64,000 bases of DNA from an uncultured Gammaproteobacteria bacterium (lineage in GTDB: Bacteria; Pseudomonadota; Gammaproteobacteria; Pseudomonadales; Porticoccaceae): NCBI GenBank assembly GCA_913058345.1, contig CAJXQR010000001.1, forward strand, positions 124,001 through 188,000. The letters run 5' to 3'. The translations under genes and the position numbers were made by a program. Numbering within the stretch: the stretch's first letter is position 1; each line of letters opens with the position of its first letter. The notes beneath the pieces are model-generated. The model was not told the DNA's origin, searched no databases, and was given only the letters and a program-made list of their open reading frames with translations. Below are positions 37,846 to 48,659 of this stretch, piece after piece.

Positions 37846-38478
37846 ATGAAAGCACGCCTGAGCGCCATGCTCGACCTGCAAGATGCTATGAATAGCAAAG
37901 TGAATACCAACTGGCGTCAGCAGGGCTTCCCCTGGTATCGAGCGATTTGGGTTGAATGCGCAGAACTACTCGACCATTACGGCTGGAAATGGTGGAAACA
38001 CCAGCAGCCCGACATGGAACAGGTCAAGCTCGAGCTCGTTGACATCTGGCATTTTGGCCTAAGCCAGTTATTACTTAGCGAAAGCGAGCCCGAGGTCGTG
38101 GCTGATCAATTAGTTGAGGTTTTCAGCAACACTACTGACAGCGGTGGCAGGGCAGTAGATTTTCGCGATCAGCTTGAAACCTTCACCCTGAGCACCCTCA
38201 GTACCCGTGACTTTAACCCCGTTGAATTTGCCCTACTGCTGCAAACAGCAGGCTTAGATTTTGATGAACTATATACCCGCTACATTGGCAAAAATGTCCT
38301 CAATTTCTTTCGCCAGGATCACGGCTACCAGCAGGGTACTTATAGCAAAGTCTGGGCTGGGCGGGAGGATAACGAACATCTTGTTGAATTAAGTGGTGAG
38401 CTGGATAGCAGTGATCCGGGCTTTAAAGATGCACTTTATGCGGGTTTGGCTGCTCGTTATAAGGCGTCTGGAGCTTGA
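37846..38478 (+). CDS. dUTP diphosphatase, dimeric (all-alpha NTP-PPase) type
   Basis: 210 aa, hydrolyses dUTP to dUMP. The all-alpha NTP-pyrophosphohydrolase metal motif is visible: ECAELLDHYGWKWWK and, 12-30 residues later, LELVDIWHF, giving the ExxE/D and ExxD clusters. The second cluster FDELYTRYIGKNVLNFFRQDHGY matches the dimeric dUTPase family (also in trypanosomes and phages) and replaces the trimeric Dut. Confidence 0.88.
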   Translation: MKARLSAMLDLQDAMNSKVNTNWRQQGFPWYRAIWVECAELLDHYGWKWWKHQQPDMEQVKLELVDIWHFGLSQLLLSESEPEVVADQLVEVFSNTTDSGGRAVDFRDQLETFTLSTLSTRDFNPVEFALLLQTAGLDFDELYTRYIGKNVLNFFRQDHGYQQGTYSKVWAGREDNEHLVELSGELDSSDPGFKDALYAGLAARYKASGA

Positions 38479-38840
38479 AGTATTAGCGAGACAACTACAA
38501 CTATTCATACTCTTCCCATTTCAATGTCTTTATCAACTCATAGCGTTAAATAGTGCGTAACACGGTCTCGGCATTGAGCAGAAGCCATCCAATATTAGAG
38601 AAGAGTATTTGGAATTATAGTGAGATAGTTAGTGAATACATATTTAAATGACTTGAGCTAAGTTTTCAGATAAAACTACAGGGTTCGATGATCTTTCTGT
38701 TTTAGACTTTTTAAATTATTTACTGATTCGCCGGGTTTGACACACTCGATGATTGCTGAAAATAGAGGCGTGCAGCGCTGTATTACCGTATAATTTGCGC
38801 CTCGAAAACACCTCTTATTGGATGACTACGGAGATTTCCT
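38479..38840. other. Intergenic region upstream of mdh
   Basis: AT-rich, no ORF. A perfect TATAAT (38789-38794) lies 47 bp before mdh, without a good -35 at the right distance. A TTGACA at 38737-38742 is a separate candidate -35. Confidence 0.5.
38789..38794 (+). promoter_or_regulatory. Possible -10 box for mdh
   Basis: TATAAT with no matching -35 in the 16-18-bp window, so an activator-dependent or weak promoter is possible. Confidence 0.35.
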
Positions 38841-39821
38841 GTGAAAGCACCTGTTCGCGTTACGGTTACTGGCGCCGCTGGCCAAATTAGCTACTCCCTC
38901 TTATTTCGTATTGCCGCTGGCCAAATGCTGGGGACAGATCAACCTGTAATTTTACAACTGCTGGAAATCACGCCCGCTCTCGAAGCACTGAAAGGTGTGG
39001 CGATGGAGCTTGAAGACTGTGCTTTCCCACTGCTGGCAGGCATTGTGCAAACTGATGACGCTAACGTTGCTTTTAAAGACACCGATTTTGCGCTGCTCGT
39101 AGGTGCTCGTCCTCGTGGCCCCGGCATGGAGCGTAAAGATCTGCTCGAAGCCAATGCCGCTATTTTCTCAGCCCAGGGTAAGGCGATCGATGCCAATGCC
39201 AGTCGGGATATTAAAGTGCTGGTGGTTGGCAATCCGGCCAACACCAACGCGTTGATCACCCAACGGAACGCGCCGTCTATCAACCCCCGCCAGTTCACTG
39301 CCATGACGCGTCTCGATCACAATCGTGCGATGTCGCAGTTGGCTGACAAGACAGGTACGACGATTAACGACGTGACCAATATGACGATTTGGGGCAACCA
39401 CTCGGCGACACAGTACCCCGACCTGCATCATGCCAAAGTAAATGGCAAACCGGCTATCGATCTGGTTGAACAAGATTGGTACGAAAATGACTTTATCCCC
39501 ACGGTGCAGCAGCGCGGCGCGGCAATTATTGCGGCGCGTGGTGCCTCTAGTGCGGCATCGGCTGCCAATGCAGCGATTGCCCATATGCGTACCTGGGCTC
39601 TTGGTACCGCCGAAGGTGATTGGGCGAGCATGGGCATTTATAGCGACGGAAGCTACGGCATTGCCGAAGGCCTGATCTACTCCTTCCCCTGTGTTTGTAA
39701 AGATGGTGATTGGAGCATTGTTCAGGGCCTTGAAATTAATGACTTCTCCCGTGGCAAAATGCAAGCTACTGAGCAGGAATTGACTGAAGAACGTGACGCT
39801 GTACAACACTTGCTACCCTAA
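38841..39821 (+). CDS. mdh: Malate dehydrogenase
   Basis: 326 aa, NAD-dependent oxidation of malate to oxaloacetate. Dinucleotide loop [17 protein letters not shown], substrate loop [16 protein letters not shown] with two Arg, Asn in NPANTNALI, catalytic His in [10 protein letters not shown]. This is the type found in Burkholderia and cytosolic eukaryotes, not the E. coli type. It completes the TCA set next to the sdh-suc block. Confidence 0.96.
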   Translation: MKAPVRVTVTGAAGQISYSLLFRIAAGQMLGTDQPVILQLLEITPALEALKGVAMELEDCAFPLLAGIVQTDDANVAFKDTDFALLVGARPRGPGMERKDLLEANAAIFSAQGKAIDANASRDIKVLVVGNPANTNALITQRNAPSINPRQFTAMTRLDHNRAMSQLADKTGTTINDVTNMTIWGNHSATQYPDLHHAKVNGKPAIDLVEQDWYENDFIPTVQQRGAAIIAARGASSAASAANAAIAHMRTWALGTAEGDWASMGIYSDGSYGIAEGLIYSFPCVCKDGDWSIVQGLEINDFSRGKMQATEQELTEERDAVQHLLP

Positions 39822-39835
39822 GTCCGTGTTGTTGG

Positions 39836-39864
39836 AAAGGGCGCCTGATTGGCGCTCTTTTTTT
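39836..39864 (+). terminator. Rho-independent terminator of mdh
   Basis: Stem AGGGCGCC with GGCGCTCT, loop TGATT-like, then a long T-run. Confidence 0.9.
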
Positions 39865-39932
39865 CGTCATGTGTTGCAGGCGACACGCGATAAAAAGATA
39901 AAATACCGTTAACTTTCAAAGAGGAAAGCACC

Positions 39933-40412
39933 ATGACGCTACCTAAAATCGGTAATTTAGCCCCCGCTTTTCAGTTGCAAAATCAGCGCGATGAAACCGT
40001 TGCATTGAAAGATTTCCGCGACAGTAAAAATGTTGTTTTATATTTTTACCCCAAAGCCATGACCCCAGGATGTAATGTGCAAGCCTGTGGTATTCGCGAT
40101 AGCCAAGCGGAGTTTGCCGCGCTTGATACGGTGGTACTAGGAGTTAGTCCAGATGCGGTCGATCGCTTGCAGCGCTTTGAAGAGAAACAGTCCCTTAACT
40201 TTGATTTATTGTCAGACGAAGATCACGCCATTGCTGATAAATATGGTGTCTGGGGGATGAAAAAAACCTTTGGTAAAGAATATATGGGTCTTAAGCGCAC
40301 TACTTTTATTATTGGTAAAGATGGGCGCCTCAAGCATGTGATCGACAAAGTGAAAACCAAAACGCACCATGACGATGTGCAACAGTGGATAAAGGACAAT
40401 CTTAGCGATTAG
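39933..40412 (+). CDS. bcp: Thioredoxin-dependent peroxiredoxin (BCP family)
   Basis: 159 aa, reduces peroxides. Peroxidatic Cys47 in TPGCNVQACGIR with the resolving Cys52 five residues on, the atypical 2-Cys arrangement. Followed by FDLLSDEDHAIADKYGVWG and FIIGKDGRLKHVIDKVK. GAGGAAAG precedes the ATG. Confidence 0.95.
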   Translation: MTLPKIGNLAPAFQLQNQRDETVALKDFRDSKNVVLYFYPKAMTPGCNVQACGIRDSQAEFAALDTVVLGVSPDAVDRLQRFEEKQSLNFDLLSDEDHAIADKYGVWGMKKTFGKEYMGLKRTTFIIGKDGRLKHVIDKVKTKTHHDDVQQWIKDNLSD

Positions 40413-40500
40413 TTTTCCGGGATTAAGTAAAGGTTGAAGTCTGTGATGTAATCCTTTTTAAATCAGCAAGTTAGAAGTAATATCTTCAGGAGTTTATAGT

Positions 40501-40830
40501 ATGTCATTTTTTATACCCTCAGCTCACGCCGCCGCGCCGGCGCCCGGCGAGCCCGATCCGCTGATAACTATGGCGATGTTTGCCGGTCTGTTTGTCTTTA
40601 TGTATTTTATGATTATCCGCCCCCAGCGAAAAAAGCAGAAAGAGCACCGAGAGCTGGTCAGCAGTGTTGCCAAGGGCGATGAAATTGTCACCAATAGCGG
40701 CATTATTGGCAAAATCAGTAAGCTCGAAGGCGACTATCTGGTGCTTGAAGTGTCCGATAAAGTCGAGCTTAAATTTCAGCGTAATGCCATCCACGCCATT
40801 TTGCCAAAGGGCACTATCAAAGCGATTTAA
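40501..40830 (+). CDS. yajC: Sec translocon accessory protein YajC
   Basis: 109 aa. One TM helix (about 22-40, ending YFMIIRPQRKKQKEHRELVSSVAKGDEIV), then the small beta domain GIIGKISKLEGDYLVLEVSDKVELKFQRNAI. YajC associates with SecDF, and its gene normally lies between tgt and secD. Here it is preceded by bcp and followed by a PLP enzyme, so this is an orphan location or a second copy. Confidence 0.92.
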   Translation: MSFFIPSAHAAAPAPGEPDPLITMAMFAGLFVFMYFMIIRPQRKKQKEHRELVSSVAKGDEIVTNSGIIGKISKLEGDYLVLEVSDKVELKFQRNAIHAILPKGTIKAI

Positions 40831-40859
40831 GGCGTGATGATCTAAACCTTGAGTCTTTT

Positions 40860-40883
40860 CGGGGGCAAACGGCCCCCGTATTT
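40860..40883 (+). terminator. Rho-independent terminator of yajC
   Basis: Stem CGGGGGC with GCCCCCG around a short loop; the T tail is poor (TATTT). Confidence 0.65.
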
Positions 40884-40952
40884 CCCCTCCTGTTTATCTC
40901 ACATGCTATGTTATGGTCTTAGAGATTGCCTGGCTAAGGACGAGCATCGACG

Positions 40953-41987
40953 ATGATCAACCCCACGATTAATTATCCCGACAGGCTACCGCTGGCCCAG
41001 CTGCCAACGCCCCTCCAGCTCTTAGAACGACTATCCACGCAGTTTTCCGGCCCACGTATTTGGGTTAAACGCGATGATCTGACCGATTGTGCTCTCAGTG
41101 GCAATAAAATTCGCAAGCTTGAATTCACTCTGGCCCGAGCTCTGTCTCAGGGCTGTGACACTCTCATTACCTGCGGCGGTGTGCAGTCTAATCACTGTCG
41201 CGCTACTGCCATTCTCGGTGCTCGTTTGGGGCTTAAGGTGCACCTCATCCTTAGGGATGAAGAGCTTCAAGGCAAAGGCTTGAATGGTGATCGACAACTG
41301 ACAGCCCCCGATGGCAACTTATTTCTTGATTACCTCGCCGGTGCCGAAATTTCGATTTACCCCAAAACTGAATTTCAGACTCGTCAGGGTGAGCTCTTTG
41401 AGTATTGGTCTCAGTATTACGCGACGCAGGGCCGCAAGCCGTATTTAATTCCCACCGGTGCCAGCGATGGCACCGGCGTTTGGGCTTATGTGCGCTGTAT
41501 CGAGGAGCTGGTCGGTGATTTCCAGCGGGCTGACATACAACCCTCTCATATTATTCATGCAACGGGCTCCGGTGGCACACAGGCAGGATTGAGCCTGGGC
41601 TGTGCGTTGCATCAGCTCGACGCACAGGTCTTAGGCATTGCGGTGTGTGATAACACGGTTTATTTTCAGCGCAAAGTGATGGCCGATATTGTTGATTGGC
41701 AAAGTCGTTACAAGGTTTCTTCTTTACCCGAGAGTTTGTCGGTTCAGGTGAATGATGACTTTATTGGGCCGGGTTATTCCAGGGCGGGCCCCGAGGTTTT
41801 TGCGACCATTAAACACGTCGCCGCTCTTGAAGGTTTATTACTGGACCCGGTTTATACGGGAAAAGCTTTTCATGGCATGCTCAGCTTAATTGAAAAGGGC
41901 TATTTTGCAGATACGAGTGACATCGTCTTTGTGCACACAGGTGGTTTATTTGGCTTGTTCGCACAGCGTGAACAGCTTTCTTTTTAA
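40953..41987 (+). CDS. D-cysteine desulfhydrase / ACC deaminase-family PLP enzyme
   Basis: 344 aa, fold type II PLP enzyme. PLP Lys in SGNKIRKLEF (about 52), QSNHCR in GGVQSNHCRA, the phosphate-binding glycine loop ATGSGGTQAG, and the C-terminal VFVHTGG. ACC deaminase and D-cysteine desulfhydrase cannot be separated by these motifs alone; in a marine gammaproteobacterium near other sulfur genes the latter is more probable. Confidence 0.88.
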   Translation: MINPTINYPDRLPLAQLPTPLQLLERLSTQFSGPRIWVKRDDLTDCALSGNKIRKLEFTLARALSQGCDTLITCGGVQSNHCRATAILGARLGLKVHLILRDEELQGKGLNGDRQLTAPDGNLFLDYLAGAEISIYPKTEFQTRQGELFEYWSQYYATQGRKPYLIPTGASDGTGVWAYVRCIEELVGDFQRADIQPSHIIHATGSGGTQAGLSLGCALHQLDAQVLGIAVCDNTVYFQRKVMADIVDWQSRYKVSSLPESLSVQVNDDFIGPGYSRAGPEVFATIKHVAALEGLLLDPVYTGKAFHGMLSLIEKGYFADTSDIVFVHTGGLFGLFAQREQLSF

Positions 41988-42056
41988 CTGCATTTCTGCC
42001 TGCCCCTTGTTTTGGTAATACCCAGTGGCCGTAACCTTTGAGAAAAAACAAGAACA

Positions 42057-43406
42057 ATGAAAATAATTGAATCTCTATTAAGCAGCCTCAACAGTTTTGT
42101 CTGGGGTCCGGCGATGCTGTTTTTCATTCTCTCCACCGGGCTTTACTTAATGCTGGGTCTGCGCCTGGCGCCTCTGCGCAAGTTAGGTTTTGCTTTTGTT
42201 CAATTATTTAAGGGCGCTAGATCGAGGGGCGAGGGTGATATCAGTCCCTTTGCCGCTTTGATGACCTCGCTGTCGGCCACAGCCGGCACTGGCAACATTG
42301 CGGGGGTTGCCACCGCTATCGGCATAGGTGGTCCCGGAGCTCTGTTCTGGATGTGGTGCACGGCCCTGGTTGGCATGGCGACTAAATACGGCGAGGCCGT
42401 GCTCGCTGTCCACTACCGTGAGACCGACGAGGCAGGCCGCAAGGTGGGCGGCCCGATGTACTATATTCGCAATGGCCTGGGCCAACGGTGGTTGTGGCTC
42501 GCCACTTTGTTTGCACTATTTGGCATGTTGGCGGGTTTTGGTATTGGCAATACCGTGCAGGCCAGTGAAGTGGCGCGAGTGATGGAAAGCTCATTCCAAG
42601 TGCCTCAGTGGTTATCTGGCGCAACGATGGCAACTCTGGTAGGCATTGTTCTTCTCGGTGGCGTTAAGGTCATTGCCCGCGTTGCCTCGACGCTAGTGCC
42701 GCTGATGAGCGTGGCCTATATAATGGGCTGCGGTTTTGTCATCGTCCAAAATCTGAGTGAAATCCCTGCAGCCTTCAGCTTAATTCTACACAGTGCCTTT
42801 AACCCAGTAGCGGCTGAGGGCGGCTTTGCGGGTGCTGCGGTGATGCTCGCCATTCGGATGGGTGTCGCCAGGGGGGTTTTTTCTAACGAGGCGGGCCTGG
42901 GCAGCGCTCCCATTGCTCACGCGGCGGCAGAAACTGATAGCCCAGTGCGTCAGGGCTGTATTGCCATGCTGGGTACCTTTATCGACACCCTGGTGATTTG
43001 CACCATGACTGGCTTGGTGATTATTCTTACTGGCGTATGGACGGGCGATGCCCAAGCGGCGGCGATGACGGCCTCAGGTTTTGCCGCGGTCTTTCCCGAG
43101 CTTGGGGATAAGTTTGTCGCCGTTACGCTGGTGCTTTTCGCCTTTAGTACCATTATTGGCTGGAGCTATTACGGTGAGCGCTGTGCTGAATTTTTGTTGG
43201 GTATTAAAGTGATTATTCCCTATCGTATTTTATGGACAGCAGCGGTTTATATCGGTGCCGTCAAAGGCCTGGGCATAGCCTGGCTGCTGGCTGATACTCT
43301 TAACGCCTTGATGGCTATTCCTAATTTAGTGGCTTTGCTTTTGCTCAGCCCCGTTATTTTCCGCTTGACCCGCAACTGGTTTGCACGACAGAGTACGAGT
43401 GAGTAG
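42057..43406 (+). CDS. Alanine/glycine:cation symporter family (AGCS)
   Basis: 449 aa, about 9-11 TM helices, sodium-coupled amino-acid uptake. Signatures: SATAGTGNIAGVATAIGIGGPGALFWMW and GGVKVIARVASTLVP, then RGVFSNEAGLGSAPIAHAAA. The gene starts 69 bp after the PLP enzyme on the same strand, and 36 bp separate it from the nucleotidase downstream, so a transcription unit is likely. Confidence 0.93.
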   Translation: MKIIESLLSSLNSFVWGPAMLFFILSTGLYLMLGLRLAPLRKLGFAFVQLFKGARSRGEGDISPFAALMTSLSATAGTGNIAGVATAIGIGGPGALFWMWCTALVGMATKYGEAVLAVHYRETDEAGRKVGGPMYYIRNGLGQRWLWLATLFALFGMLAGFGIGNTVQASEVARVMESSFQVPQWLSGATMATLVGIVLLGGVKVIARVASTLVPLMSVAYIMGCGFVIVQNLSEIPAAFSLILHSAFNPVAAEGGFAGAAVMLAIRMGVARGVFSNEAGLGSAPIAHAAAETDSPVRQGCIAMLGTFIDTLVICTMTGLVIILTGVWTGDAQAAAMTASGFAAVFPELGDKFVAVTLVLFAFSTIIGWSYYGERCAEFLLGIKVIIPYRILWTAAVYIGAVKGLGIAWLLADTLNALMAIPNLVALLLLSPVIFRLTRNWFARQSTSE

Positions 43407-43442
43407 CAAGTTGCCTCGCACCTAATTGAGGAGAGTCATAGC

Positions 43443-44357
43443 GTGTCGAATACGCCAAGTAACACGAATGAAAAACTGGTTATTGCCATCTCCTCGCGGG
43501 TGTTATTTGACCTGCGAGAAAGTGATGATGTTTTTCAGCACGAGGGCCTGAAAGCCTACTCGCAGTATCAGATTGAACACGAAGATGAGCCCCTTGCGCC
43601 GGGAGATGCCTTCCCACTGGTGAAGAAACTATTACGTATAAACGAACGGTTCGAGACCCCTCGGGTAGAGGTGATTTTACTCTCGCGCAACTCGGCTGAT
43701 ACAGGTTTGCGGATTTTTAATTCCATAGAACACCACAAACTAGACATTACCCGTGCCGCTTTTTGCGGCGGCAGGAGCCCCTATCGCTATGTCTCAGCCT
43801 TCGGTTGCCACCTGTTTTTATCAACCCATGCAGAAGATGTTCGCAACGCACTGAAATCCGGCATAGCGGCCGCGACCTTGTTATCGTCGGGTAAAGCGAC
43901 TGATGATAACAGTGAGGAGTTGCGTTTTGCCTTCGATGGGGACGCTGTGTTGTTTTCCGATGAGGCTGAGCGGATCTTCAAAACCGAGGGTTTGGTCGCA
44001 TTTGCCGAGAGCGAAAAGGCTGCCGCCAAAACACCGCTCAGCGGCGGGCCCTTCAAAAACTTCCTGCAAGCTTTACAAGTGTTGCAGGCAGAATTCCCCC
44101 CCGAGACAGGGCCTATTCGCACTGCTCTGGTTACAGCGCGCTCGGCGCCGGCTCATGAAAGAGTTGTGCGCACCCTACGGGAGTGGGGTATTCGCATTGA
44201 CGAATCGTTGTTTCTCGGTGGTCTCAACAAAAGTGAGTTTCTACGTGCTTTTGAAGCGGATGTGTTTTTTGACGACCAGCAGGTTCACTGTGAATTGGCG
44301 AGCGTCAAGGTGGCGACGGGGCATGTGCCCCACGGAATCGCCAACGAAGAAGGTTAA
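43443..44357 (+). CDS. 5'-nucleotidase (cN-I-type, PF06189)
   Basis: 304 aa. The family signature is EKLVIAISSRVLFDLRESDDVF, followed by GDAFPLVKKLLRIN and VILLSRNSADTGLRIFNSI, then RAAFCGGRSPY, FDGDAVLFSDEAERIF and FLGGLNKSEFLRAF. The HAD-like Asp/Lys set is present. GTG start, with GGAG upstream. Converges with the TSUP gene. Confidence 0.88.
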   Translation: MSNTPSNTNEKLVIAISSRVLFDLRESDDVFQHEGLKAYSQYQIEHEDEPLAPGDAFPLVKKLLRINERFETPRVEVILLSRNSADTGLRIFNSIEHHKLDITRAAFCGGRSPYRYVSAFGCHLFLSTHAEDVRNALKSGIAAATLLSSGKATDDNSEELRFAFDGDAVLFSDEAERIFKTEGLVAFAESEKAAAKTPLSGGPFKNFLQALQVLQAEFPPETGPIRTALVTARSAPAHERVVRTLREWGIRIDESLFLGGLNKSEFLRAFEADVFFDDQQVHCELASVKVATGHVPHGIANEEG

Positions 44358-44365
44358 AAGTCAGC

Positions 44366-45154
44366 TTAGCTGGATGCGAAGTGCAAACCCATACCGAGCA
44401 ACAAACAGGCGAGCAGGGATTGCAGGATATGACTGGGCAGGCGCGAGGCCAGATGGGTGCCCAGTTGAATAGCGGGCAGGGAGCCCGTTAACAGGCAGGC
44501 GAGCAATAGAAAGTCCACGTTGCCCAACAACAAGAGATGGCCAAGCCCTGCGATCAGAGTCAATGGCACCGCATGGGCAATATCTGTCCCCACTACATGC
44601 AAGGCGGGCAGGCGTGGGTAGAGCGTCATCAACAGAGCGGCGCAAAAAGCTCCGGCACCCACGGACGACAAGGTCACAAAAACGCCGAGAAAAACGCCAC
44701 TACACAAGGTCACATACTTTGCATGACGTTGAAAAAATAGCGCGATTTGCCCCGGTGGCTTTTCATTCTTTTGGCGCAGGGCTTTTTTGAACAGGAGTAC
44801 CAGAGCGGTGAGGATGAGCATAATGCCGAGACTGCGGGTAAGAATGTCCTCGTAGGCGTCAGCTTCCTGAAAGAAGCTGTTGAGAAAATAGCTGGTCAGT
44901 AGTGATGCGGGAATACTACCGGCGGCGAGGTAGCCAACAATTGGCCACTGAATACTCTGCTTGCGTTTGTGGGCGACAACACCACCGGCTTTGGTGGCGG
45001 CGGCATAGAGCAGGTCGGTGCCAATCGCGACATTGTAGGGGAACCCAAAGAGGATCAGCAACGGCGTCATTAACGAGCCGCCACCGACGCCGGTCAAACC
45101 AATTGCCAATCCGACGCCAGCGCCGGAGAGAATGTAAAGCAGAATATCGGGCAA
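44366..45154 (-). CDS. TSUP/TauE-SafE family permease
   Basis: 262 aa, eight or so TM helices with two halves. The first half has GLTGVGGGSLMTPLLILFG and VAIGTDLLYAAATKAGGVVAH, the second GVFVTLSSVGAGAFCAALLMTLYPRL and VGTDIAHAVPLTLIAGL, the paired TSUP signature. TSUP members export or import sulfite, sulfonates and other organic acids. Divergent from cysB, which fits a sulfur role, but the substrate is not proven. Confidence 0.88.
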   Translation of the reverse strand: MPDILLYILSGAGVGLAIGLTGVGGGSLMTPLLILFGFPYNVAIGTDLLYAAATKAGGVVAHKRKQSIQWPIVGYLAAGSIPASLLTSYFLNSFFQEADAYEDILTRSLGIMLILTALVLLFKKALRQKNEKPPGQIALFFQRHAKYVTLCSGVFLGVFVTLSSVGAGAFCAALLMTLYPRLPALHVVGTDIAHAVPLTLIAGLGHLLLLGNVDFLLLACLLTGSLPAIQLGTHLASRLPSHILQSLLACLLLGMGLHFASS

Positions 45155-45226
45155 GCGGGATCCGTTAAGAGATTGATAATTTAGTTGGCAACTTTACCGA
45201 GAAGACTCTATGCTTGAAAGGAATAG

Positions 45227-46243
<1,017 letters not shown>

Positions 46244-46263
46244 CGTGGCTTCTAATTGACAAG

Positions 46264-46308
46264 AGCCCGTTCAGCCAGAGAAAAGCACGACACGTGAATG
46301 GGCTTTTT
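46264..46308 (+). terminator. Rho-independent terminator after cysB
   Basis: 10-bp stem AGCCCGTTCA with TGAATGGGCT (one G-T), a 21-nt loop, then TTTTT. Confidence 0.8.
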
Positions 46309-46454
46309 CAGGCGTGTCGGTTCATTGTCAGCGTATGGCCTCAATTGATTGACGAAAGGCTTCGGTGGCATTCGGTAGTGCCATTACTTACTTGCACCAC
46401 CGCACCAAGCTGGTAGAGTAGCGCGCAGTTTTTTTAACCAATTGGAGCCTTGTT

Positions 46455-47075
46455 GTGGAAATAGCCTGCCTTGATCTTGAAGGGGTATTGATACCCGAAA
46501 TCTGGATTGCTTTTGCAGAAGAAACCGGCATTGACGCCTTAAAAGCCACAACACGGGATATTCCCGACTACGATGTGCTGATGCAGCAAAGGCTGCGAAT
46601 ACTTGACGAGCACGGCTTGGGTCTCAATGAAATTCAGGCCGTTATTGCTCGCCTCAAACCTCTCGACGGAGCCATAGAGTTTGTCGATTGGCTGCGTGAG
46701 CGTTTTCAGGTCATTATTTTGTCAGACACCTTCTACGAGTTTTCTCAACCCCTGATGCGTCAATTGGGTTTCCCCACGTTATTGTGTCACCAGCTTGAAG
46801 TGGATGAAAAAACCGGACGAGTGACTGACTATAAACTGCGTCAGGCCAACCCCAAGCGCCAGGCTGTCCTCTCTCTGAAAAGTTTGTATTACCGTATTAT
46901 TGCCGCTGGTGATTCCTACAATGACACCACCATGTTGGCTGAAGCCGACGAGGGCATACTGTTTATGGCTCCCGATAATGTGGTGGCTGAATTCCCTCAG
47001 TTTCCCGCGGTCTATGGCTACGATAATCTTAAGCAAGCGTTTATTGATGCCAGCAATCGACCACTGAGTTTGTAA
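46455..47075 (+). CDS. thrH: Phosphoserine/homoserine phosphotransferase ThrH
   Basis: 206 aa HAD hydrolase. Nucleophile loop CLDLEGVLIPE (DxEG rather than DxDG is the ThrH hallmark), SDTFYEF and GDSYNDTTML. ThrH has phosphoserine phosphatase activity and can pass phosphate to homoserine. GTG start with GGAGCC upstream. Confidence 0.93.
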   Translation: MEIACLDLEGVLIPEIWIAFAEETGIDALKATTRDIPDYDVLMQQRLRILDEHGLGLNEIQAVIARLKPLDGAIEFVDWLRERFQVIILSDTFYEFSQPLMRQLGFPTLLCHQLEVDEKTGRVTDYKLRQANPKRQAVLSLKSLYYRIIAAGDSYNDTTMLAEADEGILFMAPDNVVAEFPQFPAVYGYDNLKQAFIDASNRPLSL

Positions 47076-47117
47076 GCTAGCTCGACTTTTTGAGTTTAAT
47101 TATTTTCTAGTAGCGGG

Positions 47118-48485
47118 TCAGAGTTTAGCCAGGGTAGCCATCAATAAGGCCACCTTGGCCAAAGACTCTCGATATTCACTATCGGGCAGTGAATCACTCA
47201 CAATGCCACCGCCACCCCAGCAGTGAAGCTTGTTCTTTTCAGCGAGCAGGGTGCGGATGGCAATATTGCTATCCATTCGCCCATTGGCACTGACGTAGGC
47301 GATACTGCCGCAATAAATAGTGCGCGGCACTTTTTCCAGCTCGGCAATAATTTCCATGGCACGCTTTTTCGGTGCACCGGTAATGGAACCCCCGGGAAAA
47401 CAGCCTGCTAGCAAATCGAGTGCGCTGACATCGCCACGAATGCGCCCGGTAATGGTGCTGACCAGGTGGTGAACGTTGGCAAAGCTCTCGAGATTAAACA
47501 GCTTCGGTACACGGATTGACCCCGGTTCACAAGACTTGCCCAAATCATTGCGCAGCAGGTCGACGATCATTAAGTTCTCGGCTCTGTCCTTTGGACTGTT
47601 CATCAAGTTGATGGCCTGTTCCTGATCGTCCTCAACAGAAATACCTCGGGCAATTGTGCCCTTAATCGGCTTGGTTTCAACTTGCTGGCCAGATGTTTTA
47701 ATAAAACGCTCCGGCGACAGCGACAGCAGGGCCTTGTCATCCCAGCTTAAAAAGCTAGAGAAAGGCGAGGGTAGAGCTCTGCGCAAGTGCAAATAAGCAG
47801 CCCACGGGTCGCCTTGAAATTCTGCTGAAAAATGCTGGGCATAATTCACCTGATAACAATCACCAGCGGCGATATAGTCTTTGATTGTGGCGATATCATT
47901 TTCATAATCGCTACGTGAAGTGCTGGCCTGGAAATCTGCTTTTAAGGTAAAGGGCTTTTCGGTCAGCGCTGGCGGTGCGGCGAGCCTCGCCTGTATGTCG
48001 TGCCGCAAACGCCGGGGGCAGGCAGGGTGAAAAACCAGATGCGCCTGAGATATTTGATGATTAATGACCAATGCCCAAAGATAGTAGCCCTGACGCATGT
48101 CGGGCATATCGGCGGGGCCTTTATGGCTGTCGACTGTAGGTGCGGTGCCAAGCCCATAGCCAAAAAAACCGGCAAGGCCGCCAACAAAGGGTAGTTCGGT
48201 GAATTTGTCGCCCTGTAAGGCAAAGTCATCCATCGTCGCCTGACACAGTGCAAAGGGGCAAGCCGTGCTCGTTTCGCTGTTGCCCTCGCTATCGCGAATT
48301 TGGGTCAAACTGCCGCGGGTCTCTAGAATACGGGCTGGTGCCGCACTGATAATATCCAGCCGCCCCTGTAGAGACCGTGGCTTGCCGCTGTCCAACCATA
48401 TTGGGCTGGGCAAATCGCGCACGGTATTGAACAGAGCCTCAACATCACTGCGAAAAGGGTAGTCCAGTACGATCATCTTGGGCAT
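47118..48485 (-). CDS. pabB: Aminodeoxychorismate synthase component I
   Basis: 455 aa, chorismate-utilising enzyme of folate synthesis. YENDIATIKDYIAAGDCYQVNYAQHF, SPERFIKTSGQQVETKPIKGT, FPGGSITGAPKKRAMEII and GSIAYVSANGRMDSNIAIRTL are PabB/TrpE signatures. KPIKGT with Lys favours PabB over TrpE. Works with a PabA amidotransferase encoded elsewhere. Confidence 0.93.
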   Translation of the reverse strand: MPKMIVLDYPFRSDVEALFNTVRDLPSPIWLDSGKPRSLQGRLDIISAAPARILETRGSLTQIRDSEGNSETSTACPFALCQATMDDFALQGDKFTELPFVGGLAGFFGYGLGTAPTVDSHKGPADMPDMRQGYYLWALVINHQISQAHLVFHPACPRRLRHDIQARLAAPPALTEKPFTLKADFQASTSRSDYENDIATIKDYIAAGDCYQVNYAQHFSAEFQGDPWAAYLHLRRALPSPFSSFLSWDDKALLSLSPERFIKTSGQQVETKPIKGTIARGISVEDDQEQAINLMNSPKDRAENLMIVDLLRNDLGKSCEPGSIRVPKLFNLESFANVHHLVSTITGRIRGDVSALDLLAGCFPGGSITGAPKKRAMEIIAELEKVPRTIYCGSIAYVSANGRMDSNIAIRTLLAEKNKLHCWGGGGIVSDSLPDSEYRESLAKVALLMATLAKL

Positions 48486-48659
48486 TGGCCTTGGGTACTC
48501 ATTATGAAAAGGCTTGGGCGTTCATTAATACAATAAAGAAGCCGCTATTTTATAGGCTCTTGAGCCTCGATAGGGTGTTTGCCAAAGAATTAATCAGGCC
48601 TCAGTGTGAGCTTTGCGTATAATTGGGGCTTACTAAACTGCGTACTAATGGAGCAAACA

